Origin: Planococcus sp. APC 4015
Lineage (GTDB): Bacteria; Actinomycetota; Actinomycetes; Actinomycetales; Microbacteriaceae
NCBI GenBank assembly: GCA_030407505.1
Contig: JASDDH010000004.1
Coordinates: 1 to 64,000 of the forward strand
Direction of reading: 5' to 3'
Length of the DNA stretch: 64,000 nt
Both the position numbers and the translations under genes were made by a program. Each line of letters begins with the position of its first letter. Position 1 is the first letter of the stretch. Below the pieces are notes generated by a model. The model was given only the letters and a program-made list of their open reading frames with translations, was not told the DNA's origin and did no database searches. Of the stretch, positions 8,556 to 16,882 are shown in pieces.

Positions 8556-10126
8556 GGTTTCTCCGTGGGGGTCGCGGCCGCGGCGAGGCGCCGGGCGAGA
8601 CGGACGAGGGCGATGTCGGTGCCCGCGCGCGAGACGAGGCACACGCCGACCGGTGCCGAGCCCAGGGGGGACGCCACGGTCAGCAGCGGCATCGAGACGG
8701 CGGGCAGCCCGCCGATCGCGGCGGGGGTGGTCATGCGGAGGGTCGCCTGCCGCACGGCGTCGACGCGCTCGCCCCGCGCGGTGCGCGCCGGGGCGGGGCC
8801 GGGCACGGTCGGGAGGATGAGCGCCGCTCCGTCGACGACGGCGTGGAGGCGCTCCCGCAGACCTTCGAGCACGACCCGCGCCTGCTTCTCCTGCTCGGTG
8901 GTGACGGCCGCGGCGAGGCGGAAGCGCTCGGTCACGGCGACGCCGAGGGCGTCGGGATGAGCGGACACCCACGCGCCGTTGTTCCGCCAGGCCTCGGCGG
9001 CCTGCACGGTGCGGAACGGCTCGTACCACTCGTCGAGCGGGCCGATCGAGACCCTGTCGACGGATGCCCCCATCCGCGCGATCAGCGACTCGAACGCCGA
9101 ACGCGTCGCGGGCTCGACCGCATCGAGCACCTCGATCGGCACCCGGAACCGCCACGGCAGATCCGAGCCGGACTCGCCGAGCGCGCGCTCGGTGGACTCC
9201 GATCCGTCGTAGCTCAGGCACCAGTCCGCGACCCTCTGCAGCGTCTCGGCGTCGCGCGTCAGCCACCCGATGGTGTCGAACGACTGCGCCAGCGGCAGCA
9301 TCCCCTGGCGGGGGACGAGCCCGTGGGTCGTGCGCAGACCCCAGAGCCCTTGGTACGACGCGGGCACCCGGATGGACCCGGCCGTGTCGGTCGCGAGGCC
9401 GATGTCGGCCTGGCCCGTCGCGACGGCGCTGGCCGGCCCACTCGATGACCCGCCGGGGAGGGCGCCCGGGAGGGCTCCGTTGGGCGGGGTGCCGTAGTGC
9501 GCGTTGTCTCCCGCGATCGAGTACGCGAACTCGTCGGTGCGGGCGATGCCGCGTAGCGACGCTCCGCCGCGCAGCAGGTCGCTCACGGCGGGCGCGGTCG
9601 TCGGCTCGGCGCGCGCACTGTCGAGATAGGTCGGGTTGCCCGCACCGATGCGGTAGCCCTTGATCGCGAAGAGGTCCTTCACCGCGACGCTGAGGCCCGC
9701 GAGGGGGCCTTCCCAGGCACCCTGCCAGAGCGGATCGCCGACTGTGCGCCACACCGACCGGTTGAGCGCCTGCGCGCGGGGTGTGACGTGCGCGGCCGTG
9801 ATGAGCCACGCTCCGTCCCTGCGCTCCCACAGCTGGGTCTGCAGGCCCATGCCGCCGCCCGTGAACCGCGACACCGAGACGAGCAGCGCGGCATCCTCAC
9901 CCAGGGGGCGATACTCGATGCGCTCGATCACGCGCGGCGAGACGCCTCCACGCGTGCCTCGGAAGGCCGAGATCGCGTCGTGCCCGATGAGCAGACCGGC
10001 GGCGTCGCCGCGCAGCGTCTCGGTGCCGGGGGCGAATGCGGCATCAAGCGCCTCGACGTCGTTCGCGACGATCGCCGCCTCGTACGTCTCGAATGCGAGG
10101 AGCAGATCGGGAGGGATGTCAGCCAC
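8552..10126 (-). CDS. DUF3225 (HpxZ/AtzH-like)-amidase fusion, probable oxalurate amidohydrolase
   Basis: Two-domain protein of 524 residues. Residues 1 to about 125 are an AtzH/HpxZ-like DUF3225 domain (NTF2-like fold: FETYEAAIVANDVEALDAAF..., ending TAAHVTPRA). The rest is an amidase-signature enzyme with its Ser-Ser-Lys triad: the Lys in SVAVKDLF, and serines in GGSSSGPASAV and DTAGSIRVPA. In Klebsiella the separate hpxY (amidase) and hpxZ (DUF3225) genes take part in oxalurate hydrolysis. A fusion next to PucG, which makes oxalurate, strongly suggests the same step. The GTG start at 10126 overlaps the previous stop by eight bases and places the start exactly at the DUF3225 N-terminus. Activity on other carbamoyl compounds remains possible. 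Confidence 0.75.
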   Translation of the reverse strand: MADIPPDLLLAFETYEAAIVANDVEALDAAFAPGTETLRGDAAGLLIGHDAISAFRGTRGGVSPRVIERIEYRPLGEDAALLVSVSRFTGGGMGLQTQLWERRDGAWLITAAHVTPRAQALNRSVWRTVGDPLWQGAWEGPLAGLSVAVKDLFAIKGYRIGAGNPTYLDSARAEPTTAPAVSDLLRGGASLRGIARTDEFAYSIAGDNAHYGTPPNGALPGALPGGSSSGPASAVATGQADIGLATDTAGSIRVPASYQGLWGLRTTHGLVPRQGMLPLAQSFDTIGWLTRDAETLQRVADWCLSYDGSESTERALGESGSDLPWRFRVPIEVLDAVEPATRSAFESLIARMGASVDRVSIGPLDEWYEPFRTVQAAEAWRNNGAWVSAHPDALGVAVTERFRLAAAVTTEQEKQARVVLEGLRERLHAVVDGAALILPTVPGPAPARTARGERVDAVRQATLRMTTPAAIGGLPAVSMPLLTVASPLGSAPVGVCLVSRAGTDIALVRLARRLAAAATPTEKP

Positions 10127-11222
10127 GCGCGACCCCTTCGAAGTCGGACTCGCGGATGCGGGCGTGCACGCCGCACACGATGTCGACCACCTGCGAGATG
10201 TCGAAGTCGGTCGCGGCGCTGAGGTACGCGTAGGCGAGGTGCTCGTCGAGCCCCCAGCGCGCGCGGATGAGGGCGATCGCGGCTCGCACGCAGTTGCGCA
10301 TCGCGGCATTCAGGTCGGGATCCAGGCCCGTCGGGACGAGGAAGCCGCCGGCTCGTACGAGCGGTCCGAGCACCTCGCCGAACTCGCGCAGAGCCTCGGC
10401 CTGCGGCACGATGTCGAACTGCAGCGTCGCCCGCAGCGACGCCTCGAGTGCGGTGAGGGCGACTTCGCCGTCGCCCTGCGCGAAGTGCGGGTCGCCGACG
10501 TAGGCGAGCGCGCCGTCGACCTGCACGGGAAGGTAGAGGACCGCCCCGACCACGAGCAGGTTGATGTCGATGTTGCCGCCGTGGGCGCCGGGCGGCACCG
10601 AGTGCGGACGATCGCCGCCGGCGACGGCGACGCCCATCGTGCCGAGGAACGGCGCGAGCGGGAACTCGACCACGCGCTCCCCGCCCTCGGTCACGGGCAG
10701 AAGGCCGACGAGCCCCGCCTCGCGCGACGCGATGGGGGTGAAGACGCTGACGTTCCCCTCGCCGCGCGGCAGTTCGCCCACGAGGGCGCCCTTGCCGTGG
10801 CGGTTCGAGATCACGCCGTAGGGAACGCGCGGGTCGAGCCGCACGACGGTGATCTTCAGCAGGTCGCCGCGCAGCGCGCCCTGCACCCGGATCGGCCCGG
10901 TCACGACGTGCGGTCCGTCCACGGCCGGGTCGCGCGACAGTGTCGCGGCGATGTCGATCGCGTCATCGAGGACGGATGCCGCTTCGACGCCGTGCCCGGT
11001 GAAGTAGGCCAGCGGGTCCTTGCCCTGATCTTCGAGGATGCCCTCGTGGCTGACGGTGTCGATCGTCACCGTCTGACCCGGCGCGATCGTCAGCACCGCG
11101 GCATCCGTCTCGCAGGGAAGCCGGCCCCACAGCACCGTCTCGGGAGTCGACGGCAGGTAGTGGTCACCCGGCATCTCGCCCTGGCCCCGGTGGAGTACGC
11201 GCATGGGCCCATCCAACCCCAT
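10119..11222 (-). CDS. Acetamidase/formamidase family protein (FmdA-like)
   Basis: Cytoplasmic amidase of the FmdA/AmdA family, 367 residues. The family core is visible: a GPIRVQGA segment, GDLLKITVV, the HGGNIDIN motif and a conserved DPHFAQGDGEV motif. These enzymes release ammonia from short amides such as formamide or acetamide. Here it sits inside an oxalurate-producing operon, two bases after allB and overlapping the fusion amidase. It could therefore act on oxamate, the next amide in the pathway; that assignment is inference. A second in-frame Met (MRVLHRG) six codons later is an alternative start. Confidence 0.8.
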   Translation of the reverse strand: MGLDGPMRVLHRGQGEMPGDHYLPSTPETVLWGRLPCETDAAVLTIAPGQTVTIDTVSHEGILEDQGKDPLAYFTGHGVEAASVLDDAIDIAATLSRDPAVDGPHVVTGPIRVQGALRGDLLKITVVRLDPRVPYGVISNRHGKGALVGELPRGEGNVSVFTPIASREAGLVGLLPVTEGGERVVEFPLAPFLGTMGVAVAGGDRPHSVPPGAHGGNIDINLLVVGAVLYLPVQVDGALAYVGDPHFAQGDGEVALTALEASLRATLQFDIVPQAEALREFGEVLGPLVRAGGFLVPTGLDPDLNAAMRNCVRAAIALIRARWGLDEHLAYAYLSAATDFDISQVVDIVCGVHARIRESDFEGVARG

Positions 11223-11224
11223 CG

Positions 11225-12607
11225 TCACGCCACCCGAGAGCCCGCAGCACTGAGCAGCCGCCCGCGCGGCTTGCCGCGGAACCTCGGCGCCTCGCCGGCG
11301 CCGCCTTCGGTGACGTTGTAGATCGCCTTGCCGTGAAGCCACGTGCGGCGGGTGCGGCCGGTGAGCACGCGCCGGTCGTAGGCGGTGATCGGGTTCTTGT
11401 GCAGCAGACGCGCGGCGTCGATGATCAGCGGATCGTCGAGCCCGAAGACGGTCAGGTTCGCCGGTGCGCCGACGTCGATCACGCCGGCGCCGGCCAGCCC
11501 GGCGACGGCCGCCGGCCCGGTCGTGAACAGCGGCAGGATCTTCTCGAGCGGGATGCCGCGCTCGCGCGCTTCGGTCCACACCGCCGACAGTCCCACCTGC
11601 AGCCCCGCGATCCCGCCCCACGCGAGGCCGAAGTCGCCGTCGCCCGAGCGCTTGAGGTCGATCGTCGAGGGCGAGTGGTCGCTGACGATCGCGTCGATCG
11701 TGCCGTCGACGATCCCCTCCCACAGCAGTGCCCTGTTCGACGCCTCGCGGATCGGCGGGCAGCACTTGAACTCGCTCGCCCCGTCCGGGATGTCCTCGGC
11801 GACGATCGTGAGGTAATGCGGGCAGGTCTCGACGGTGAGGTCGACTCCGGATGCCTTCGCGGCGCGGATCGCGGGGAGCGAGTGGGCGTCACTGAGGTGC
11901 AGGATGTGGGCGCGGGCCCCGGTACGACGGGCTTCGGCGATGACGGCGTCGATGGCGGATGCCTCGCTCGCCGCCGGGCGCGATGCGAGGAAGGCGTCGT
12001 ACCCCTGGCCGAGCGCCCCGTGGTCGTGGAGCAGCGCGGGATCCTCGGCGTGCACGATGATGCGCGAGCCGAGGGCGGCGATCTCCTCCATCGCAGCGCC
12101 CAGCTGCGCGCGATCGAGGTGGGGGAACTCGTCGACCCCGGAAGGAGAGAGGAAGCACTTGAATCCGTAGACCCCGGCCGCGTGCAGGGGCGCGAGCGAG
12201 CCGAGGTTGTCGGGTACGGCGCCGCCCCAGAAGCCGACGTCGATGAACGCCGACGGCTCCGCGGCCGCGCGCTTGATCTCGAGCGCCTCGGCGGTCGTGG
12301 TGGGGGGAAGGGAGTTCAGCGGCATGTCGACGATGGTCGTCACCCCGCCGGCCGCGGCGGCGAGCGTCGCCGAACGGAACCCCTCCCACTCGGTGCGACC
12401 CGGTTCGTTGACGTGCACGTGCGAGTCGACCAGACCGGGCAGCAGCACGGCGTCGTCGGGCACGAGCACCCGTTTCGCGTCGCCCACGCGGTCACGGACG
12501 CCGACGACATCGACGATCCGCCCCGCTTCGACGACGACGGCCGCAGGCCGGAAGGACCCACCGAGGTAGGCCCTTCCGGCTCGGACGACGAGGCGCGTTG
12601 CCGTCAC
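11225..12607 (-). CDS. allB: Allantoinase
   Basis: Amidohydrolase of the dihydroorotase/allantoinase group, 460 residues; opens the hydantoin ring of allantoin to allantoate. The binuclear metal site is visible: DSHVHVNEPGR near residue 60, a probable carbamylated lysine in GFKCFLSPSG near 150, IIVHAED near 190, ILHLSDAHS near 240 and IVSDHSPS near 310. ETCPHYL and the C-terminal GRTRRTWLHGK segment are typical of AllB. The GTG start follows the permease stop with no gap. Dihydropyrimidinase and dihydroorotase are relatives, but the neighbours favour allantoin. Confidence 0.92.
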   Translation of the reverse strand: MTATRLVVRAGRAYLGGSFRPAAVVVEAGRIVDVVGVRDRVGDAKRVLVPDDAVLLPGLVDSHVHVNEPGRTEWEGFRSATLAAAAGGVTTIVDMPLNSLPPTTTAEALEIKRAAAEPSAFIDVGFWGGAVPDNLGSLAPLHAAGVYGFKCFLSPSGVDEFPHLDRAQLGAAMEEIAALGSRIIVHAEDPALLHDHGALGQGYDAFLASRPAASEASAIDAVIAEARRTGARAHILHLSDAHSLPAIRAAKASGVDLTVETCPHYLTIVAEDIPDGASEFKCCPPIREASNRALLWEGIVDGTIDAIVSDHSPSTIDLKRSGDGDFGLAWGGIAGLQVGLSAVWTEARERGIPLEKILPLFTTGPAAVAGLAGAGVIDVGAPANLTVFGLDDPLIIDAARLLHKNPITAYDRRVLTGRTRRTWLHGKAIYNVTEGGAGEAPRFRGKPRGRLLSAAGSRVA

Positions 12608-14128
12608 TCAGACTCCCGTCTCGACGAGTTCCGGCTCCTCCGCGGATGCCGGCGTGGACTTCGCCCGATACGACCACATGACCGCCGTGTAGAGCACGCC
12701 GCCGAGGATCGCGCCGATCACCCAGGCGAAGCCGCTCAGGCCCGCCAGGACCGGCACCCACACGGCGGAGATGGAGAATATCCCCGCGATGCCGATGGCG
12801 ATCAGAGCGCGCGTGTTCCAGCCCTTCTGGTAGAAGTAGCGACCCTGCTCATCCATCGAGAACAGGTCGGCCACCTTCACGGAACGTCGCTGCACGATGT
12901 AGTAGTCGGCCACGAGTACACCGTAGAGCGGTGCGAGGATCGCACCGAGCGTGTCGACGAACATCGGCAGGCCGATCTGACTGATCGTGGCCACCCAGAG
13001 CGCTCCGACGATGAACCCGAGAGCGGCCGTGAGGTACCCGCCGGTCTTGAAGCTGATGCGCTGAGGCGACAGGTTCGACAGGTCGTAGGCCGGCGGGATG
13101 AAGTTCGCGACGAGGTTGATGCCGATCGTGGCGATGACGAACGTGATCGCGGCGATGATCGTGAGGACCACGTTGCCGACGAGACCCACGATCTCGGCGG
13201 GGTTCGTGAGGGGTTCGCCCTCGCCGCCCTGCAGCACGATGTATGCGCCGGCCGTCGTGAACAGGCTCAGGAAGGTGAAGAACGTGAGGCTGACGGGCAG
13301 CCCGTAGAAGTTGCCGCGCTTCATCGCCTTCTCCGTCTTCGAGAACCGCGCGAAGTCGCCGAAGTTGATGATGACCGCCGAGAAGTAGGCGATCATCGTC
13401 CCGATGACGCCGAAGAAGGCGGCCACCGCGGCCCAGCCCTCGACAGAGCTGTTGTTGAAGATCGAGCCGACGGCCGGGAGCAGCCGGTCCCCCGCCTGGA
13501 TCCAGATCGCCACGAGCAGCGCGATCATGACGATGTAGACGGCGGGGCCCGCGAAGTTGAGGAACTTCTCGATCCACGCGATGCCCTTCAGGAACAGCAC
13601 GACCTGGAGCGCGGCGACGAAGACGTACGACACCCAGTCGACCCACGTCATGCCCATGAACGTCGCCTCAGGCGGCGTGACGATGACGGCGTTGATCGCG
13701 AGGGCGACCGCGGTGGAGGCGAAGTAGGTCTGCGCGCCGTACCAGAAGATGGCGACGATGCCGCGGATGAGGGCGGGGAACTGGGCGCCGCGCACTCCCA
13801 TGCTCGAGCGCGCCATGACGGCATACGGGATGCCGTACCTGACGCTCGGCTTGCCGGTCAGGTTCACGAGGAAGTTGACGAAGAAGCCCGCCAGCACGAT
13901 GGCGGCGAAGACCCACCAGCCGTTGATGCCGGCGGTGATGAACAGGCTCGCGGCCAGGGTGTAGCCGGCGAGGCTCTGCACGTCGTTGGTCCAGACGTTG
14001 AAGAACTCGAACGCGCCCCAGCGGCGCTTGGACTCGGGCAGGGGGGCGAGGTCTTCGTTGTAGAGGCCGGGGTGCGGATCAGACCCGGCGTGCGTGTCGA
14101 AATCGGGGGCGGGCAGTGAGACGGTCAT
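12608..14128 (-). CDS. NCS1-family permease (allantoin/nucleobase uptake)
   Basis: Integral membrane secondary transporter of 506 residues with about twelve hydrophobic segments. It belongs to the NCS1 family (cytosine, uracil, allantoin, hydantoin). Typical features are LYNEDLAPLPESKRRWG before the first helix, FNVWTNDVQSLAGYTLAA, and ARSSMGVRGAQFPALIRGI in the third-helix region. A GGAG stretch precedes the ATG. It is first in the allantoin operon, so allantoin (PucI-like) is the likely cargo. Expression probably starts from the region at 14130-14276, which holds GlnR-like half-sites. Confidence 0.88.
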   Translation of the reverse strand: MTVSLPAPDFDTHAGSDPHPGLYNEDLAPLPESKRRWGAFEFFNVWTNDVQSLAGYTLAASLFITAGINGWWVFAAIVLAGFFVNFLVNLTGKPSVRYGIPYAVMARSSMGVRGAQFPALIRGIVAIFWYGAQTYFASTAVALAINAVIVTPPEATFMGMTWVDWVSYVFVAALQVVLFLKGIAWIEKFLNFAGPAVYIVMIALLVAIWIQAGDRLLPAVGSIFNNSSVEGWAAVAAFFGVIGTMIAYFSAVIINFGDFARFSKTEKAMKRGNFYGLPVSLTFFTFLSLFTTAGAYIVLQGGEGEPLTNPAEIVGLVGNVVLTIIAAITFVIATIGINLVANFIPPAYDLSNLSPQRISFKTGGYLTAALGFIVGALWVATISQIGLPMFVDTLGAILAPLYGVLVADYYIVQRRSVKVADLFSMDEQGRYFYQKGWNTRALIAIGIAGIFSISAVWVPVLAGLSGFAWVIGAILGGVLYTAVMWSYRAKSTPASAEEPELVETGV

Positions 14129-14230
14129 GAGGACTCCAGACGGTGCAATGGGGGGCGATTGCTGGATGGTGCTCTGACGGCTTCTTCGGCGTCGATGACA
14201 GTCAAGCTATGGGTTAACGGCGCGCGACGG

Positions 14231-14257
14231 GTTTCGCCCGTGTAACGCCTCCGTGAC
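14231..14257 (-). promoter_or_regulatory. Predicted GlnR-type box before the allantoin operon
   Basis: Read on the minus strand: GTCAC-n6-GTTAC-n6-GAAAC in exact 11-bp register. Its right part (GTTACACGGGCGAAACC) closely matches the element before uraD (TTTACACCCGCGAAACC). It lies about 100-130 bp upstream of the NCS1 permease start. The regulator could be GlnR or the local cupin/XRE protein. Confidence 0.5.
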
Positions 14258-14259
14258 GG

Positions 14260-14275
14260 TTAAGCGCGCGCTTAA
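14260..14275. promoter_or_regulatory. Perfect 16-bp palindrome TTAAGCGCGCGCTTAA
   Basis: A perfect palindrome one base beyond the stop of the cupin/XRE regulator and about 130 bp upstream of the permease start. A degenerate second copy (GGTTAACGGCGCGCG) begins near 14211. The symmetry suits a dimeric repressor such as the neighbouring XRE protein. It lacks a loop, so it is a poor terminator. Confidence 0.4.
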
Positions 14276-14276
14276 G

Positions 14277-14894
14277 TCAGTCGGCGCGACTCGTCGGGAC
14301 GAGGGTGAGCCAGACGGCGACCGCGACCTCGTCGGTGTTGTTGACGACGCGGTGCGGACGCGTGGCGGCGAACGACAGCGACCCTCCCGGGCCGAGCACG
14401 ACCTCGCCCTCGCTGAACTCGAAGGTGAGCTCGCCGGTGATGACCGAACCGCTCTCGTAGCCCGGATGCACGAGCATGGCCCCGTCGAGGCTGGACGAGG
14501 ACCCGGGCGGATACGTCGACTCGAAGAAGTCCGCGCCCGGCAGAGGCATCGGCGAGAGCCGGCGGTACGTGACCCCTTGGCCCAGATGAGCCGTGCCTGC
14601 GCCGCCCGACACGAGGACCCCCTCGATGGGCTCGGAGACGTCGGGGCGGTCATCGGTCATCGTCGGGGCGAACACGTCGGTGTCGTCGAAGATCGCCGAC
14701 ACCGGGACGCCCAGCACGGCGACGAGCTCGACCAGACGGTTCACCGACGGCTGCATCGCACCCGTCTCGATCTGCGACAGGGCGCTCGACGAGATGCCCA
14801 TCTGCTGAGCCACGGACGCGAGCGAACGACCCGTCGCGGTGCGCAGCTTGCGCAGGCGCGAGCCGATCTGCGCGGGCAACAACGTCGCATCCAT
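14277..14894 (-). CDS. XRE-family regulator with C-terminal cupin domain
   Basis: Transcription factor of 205 residues. An N-terminal XRE helix-turn-helix (about residues 8-65: RLRKLRTATGRSLASVAQQ, then GISSSALSQIETG) is followed by a cupin sensor domain (about 110-200, with YPPGSSSS, HPGYESGSVITGEL, GPGGSLSF and PHRVVNN). Such proteins sense small metabolites through the cupin. The ATG at 14894 is preceded by GGAGGGGG; an earlier in-frame Met lacks this. It lies between the allantoin operon and the divergent uraD operon and probably controls one or both. Its effector is unknown. Confidence 0.87.
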   Translation of the reverse strand: MDATLLPAQIGSRLRKLRTATGRSLASVAQQMGISSSALSQIETGAMQPSVNRLVELVAVLGVPVSAIFDDTDVFAPTMTDDRPDVSEPIEGVLVSGGAGTAHLGQGVTYRRLSPMPLPGADFFESTYPPGSSSSLDGAMLVHPGYESGSVITGELTFEFSEGEVVLGPGGSLSFAATRPHRVVNNTDEVAVAVWLTLVPTSRAD

Positions 14895-14941
14895 CGCCTG
14901 CCCCCTCCGGTTCCCGCCCATCGTAGACGGACCGGATGAGG

Positions 14942-14980
14942 GTTACGTTCCCTTTACACCCGCGAAACCTCCCGGGTCAC
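14942..14980 (+). promoter_or_regulatory. Predicted GlnR-type box before uraD-uraH-uricase
   Basis: Half-sites GTTAC (14942), TTTAC (14953), GAAAC (14964) and GGTCA (14975; the closer match GTCAC is one base out of phase) are spaced by 11 bp. They lie 40-77 bp upstream of the uraD ATG, overlapping the expected promoter, and also face the regulator gene. The pattern matches the gTnAC-n6-GaAAC arrays of actinobacterial GlnR. A purine-specific regulator is the alternative. Confidence 0.5.
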
Positions 14981-15018
14981 CGGCGGCGATAGCGTCGCAG
15001 GACGAAGGAGCACCACAC

Positions 15019-15540
15019 ATGCGGATCGACGAGTTCAACGAGATGGATGCCGCCGACGCCCGCGCACTGGCGCTCGTGTGGGCCGCCATCCCACGCTGGG
15101 CGGACGGCGTCGTGGTGCGCCGGCCCTACTCGTCGGCGGAGGAGCTCGCCGAGATCGCCGAGCGTCTCACCCGCACATGGGGTCGCGTCGAACTCGACGC
15201 GGCGCTGGCCCACCACCCGCGCATCGGCGCGAAGGTCTCGGGTGCCGACGCCGAGGCGGCGGCATCCCGAAGCGAGCAGTCGTCGATGGCTGACGCCGAC
15301 GCCGGCGTCGCCGCCCGCATCGCGGCCGGGAACGTCGCCTACGAGCGTCGGTTCGGGCGGGTGTTCCTGATCCGCGCGGCCGGGCGCACGCCCGACGAGA
15401 TGCTCGCCGCGCTCGAGAGTCGCCTGACGAACAGTGACGGCGACGAGGTGCGGGAAGCCGTCGCCCAACTCGCCGAGATCGCCCTGCTGCGGCTGCGCAG
15501 CACCGTGCACGAGCCGATCGAGGCGAGAATGCCGTCATGA
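15019..15540 (+). CDS. uraD: OHCU decarboxylase
   Basis: 2-oxo-4-hydroxy-4-carboxy-5-ureidoimidazoline decarboxylase of 173 residues, the last step from urate to S-allantoin. It has the family fold of helices starting with FNEMDAADARAL. The catalytic histidine is in ALAHHPRIG, and the downstream SRSEQSSM supplies the conserved Glu-Gln. AYERRFGRVFLIRAAGR is another family signature. The ATG at 15019 follows GAAGGAG; the frame is open upstream but that part crosses the regulator promoter. It overlaps uraH by four bases. Confidence 0.92.
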   Translation: MRIDEFNEMDAADARALALVWAAIPRWADGVVVRRPYSSAEELAEIAERLTRTWGRVELDAALAHHPRIGAKVSGADAEAAASRSEQSSMADADAGVAARIAAGNVAYERRFGRVFLIRAAGRTPDEMLAALESRLTNSDGDEVREAVAQLAEIALLRLRSTVHEPIEARMPS

Positions 15541-15902
15541 CGAGTCACCTGACGACCCATGTTCTGGATGCCGCGACCGGCGCCCCCGCAGCGGGAGTGG
15601 GGGTCGTGCTCGCCGCAGCGTCGGGCGAGGTCGTGCTGGCCGAGGTGTCGGGTTCCGTGCTCGCCCACGGCACGACGGATGCCGACGGACGGCTGTCGCT
15701 CGGACCCGAGCAGCTGTCAGCCGGCAACTACACGCTCACCTTCCTGACCGGCGAGTACTTCGCCGCGCAGGGCGTCCAGACCTTCTACCCCCTCGTCACC
15801 GTGACGTTCATCGTCGAGGTCGCGGACGACGGCACGAGCCGGCACTATCACGTGCCGCTGCTGCTCAGCCCGTTCGCCTATTCGACTTACAGAGGGAGCT
15901 AG
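15537..15902 (+). CDS. uraH: 5-hydroxyisourate hydrolase
   Basis: Transthyretin-like hydrolase of 121 residues, converting 5-hydroxyisourate to OHCU in the uricase pathway. The signature ends are present: THVLDAATGAPA at the N-terminus with the active-site His, RHYHVPLLLSPFAYSTY with a second His, and the C-terminal YRGS tetrapeptide that separates HIU hydrolase from true transthyretin. It overlaps uraD by four bases and ends two bases before the uricase ATG. Confidence 0.95.
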   Translation: MTSHLTTHVLDAATGAPAAGVGVVLAAASGEVVLAEVSGSVLAHGTTDADGRLSLGPEQLSAGNYTLTFLTGEYFAAQGVQTFYPLVTVTFIVEVADDGTSRHYHVPLLLSPFAYSTYRGS

Positions 15903-15904
15903 CC

Positions 15905-16816
15905 ATGGTCTCGGTCAGCCTCGGCGCCAACAAGTACGGCAAGGCCGAGAACAGGGTCGTGCGCATCTACCGCGACACCGCGCGCCACGAGATCGTCGAT
16001 CTCAACGTGTCGTCGCAGCTGCGCGGCGAGGCTCTCGTGGACTCGTACGTCACCGGCGACAACGCGCTCGTCGTCGCGACCGACACCCAGAAGAACACCG
16101 CGTTCGCGTTCGCCAAGGAGCACGGCATCCCCTCGCCCGAGGAGTACCTGCTGAAGCTCGGCGATCACTTCGTCTCGAGCTTCGACTGGATCGAGGGCGG
16201 GCTGTGGCAGGCCGAGCAGTACGAGTGGGAGCGCATCGAGGTCGACGGGGTGCCGCACGACCACTCGTTCGTGCGCAAGGGTCAGGGCACCCGACTCGCC
16301 GCCGTGCAGTCGATCGGCGGCGCGACGCACGTGACCGGGGGCGTTAAAGACCTCACGGTGCTGAAGTCGACGGGGAGCGAGTTCTCGGGGTTTCCCCGCG
16401 ACAGGTACACCTCGCTCGTCGAGACCGATGACCGCATCATGGCGACGTCCGTGACCGGACGCTGGCGGTTCCTCCCCGAAGCCGTCGAGGCGGGCATCGA
16501 CTACAACGCGCTCTACACCGAGGTTCTCGGCGTGATGCTCTCGACGTTCGCGACGGTCCACTCGCTCGCGTTGCAGCAGACGCTGTTCGCGATGGGGCGG
16601 GCGGCGATCGAGGCGCGCGCCGAGATCGCCGAGGTGCGCTTCGCGATGCCGAACAAGCACCACTTCCTGTACGACCTCGCGCCGTTCGGGCTCGAGAATC
16701 CGGGCGAGGTCTTCTACGCCGCCGACCGCCCGTACGGCCTCATCGAGGGCACGATCACGCGCGACGGCGCGGCGCCGGCGCCCGAGGCGTGGCTCGACCT
16801 GCCCGCGTTCGTCTAG
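15905..16816 (+). CDS. Urate oxidase (uricase)
   Basis: Cofactor-free urate oxidase of 303 residues; oxidises urate to 5-hydroxyisourate, releasing hydrogen peroxide. NKYGKAENR (9-17) and ATDTQKN (58-64) carry the Lys13 and Thr59 that correspond to the catalytic Lys-Thr pair of known uricases. The pattern MPNKHHFLYDL near the C-terminus is the family signature with the active-site His. The ATG is preceded by GAGGGAG inside the end of uraH. It is third in uraD-uraH-uricase, so the three enzymes from urate to allantoin are co-transcribed. Confidence 0.95.
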   Translation: MVSVSLGANKYGKAENRVVRIYRDTARHEIVDLNVSSQLRGEALVDSYVTGDNALVVATDTQKNTAFAFAKEHGIPSPEEYLLKLGDHFVSSFDWIEGGLWQAEQYEWERIEVDGVPHDHSFVRKGQGTRLAAVQSIGGATHVTGGVKDLTVLKSTGSEFSGFPRDRYTSLVETDDRIMATSVTGRWRFLPEAVEAGIDYNALYTEVLGVMLSTFATVHSLALQQTLFAMGRAAIEARAEIAEVRFAMPNKHHFLYDLAPFGLENPGEVFYAADRPYGLIEGTITRDGAAPAPEAWLDLPAFV

Positions 16817-16882
16817 CGACTCCCCGGCGGTGCCCGGTGCCGCGCTGATCGGCCGCCGGTGGAGCTGAGTACGGTCGTGAAC

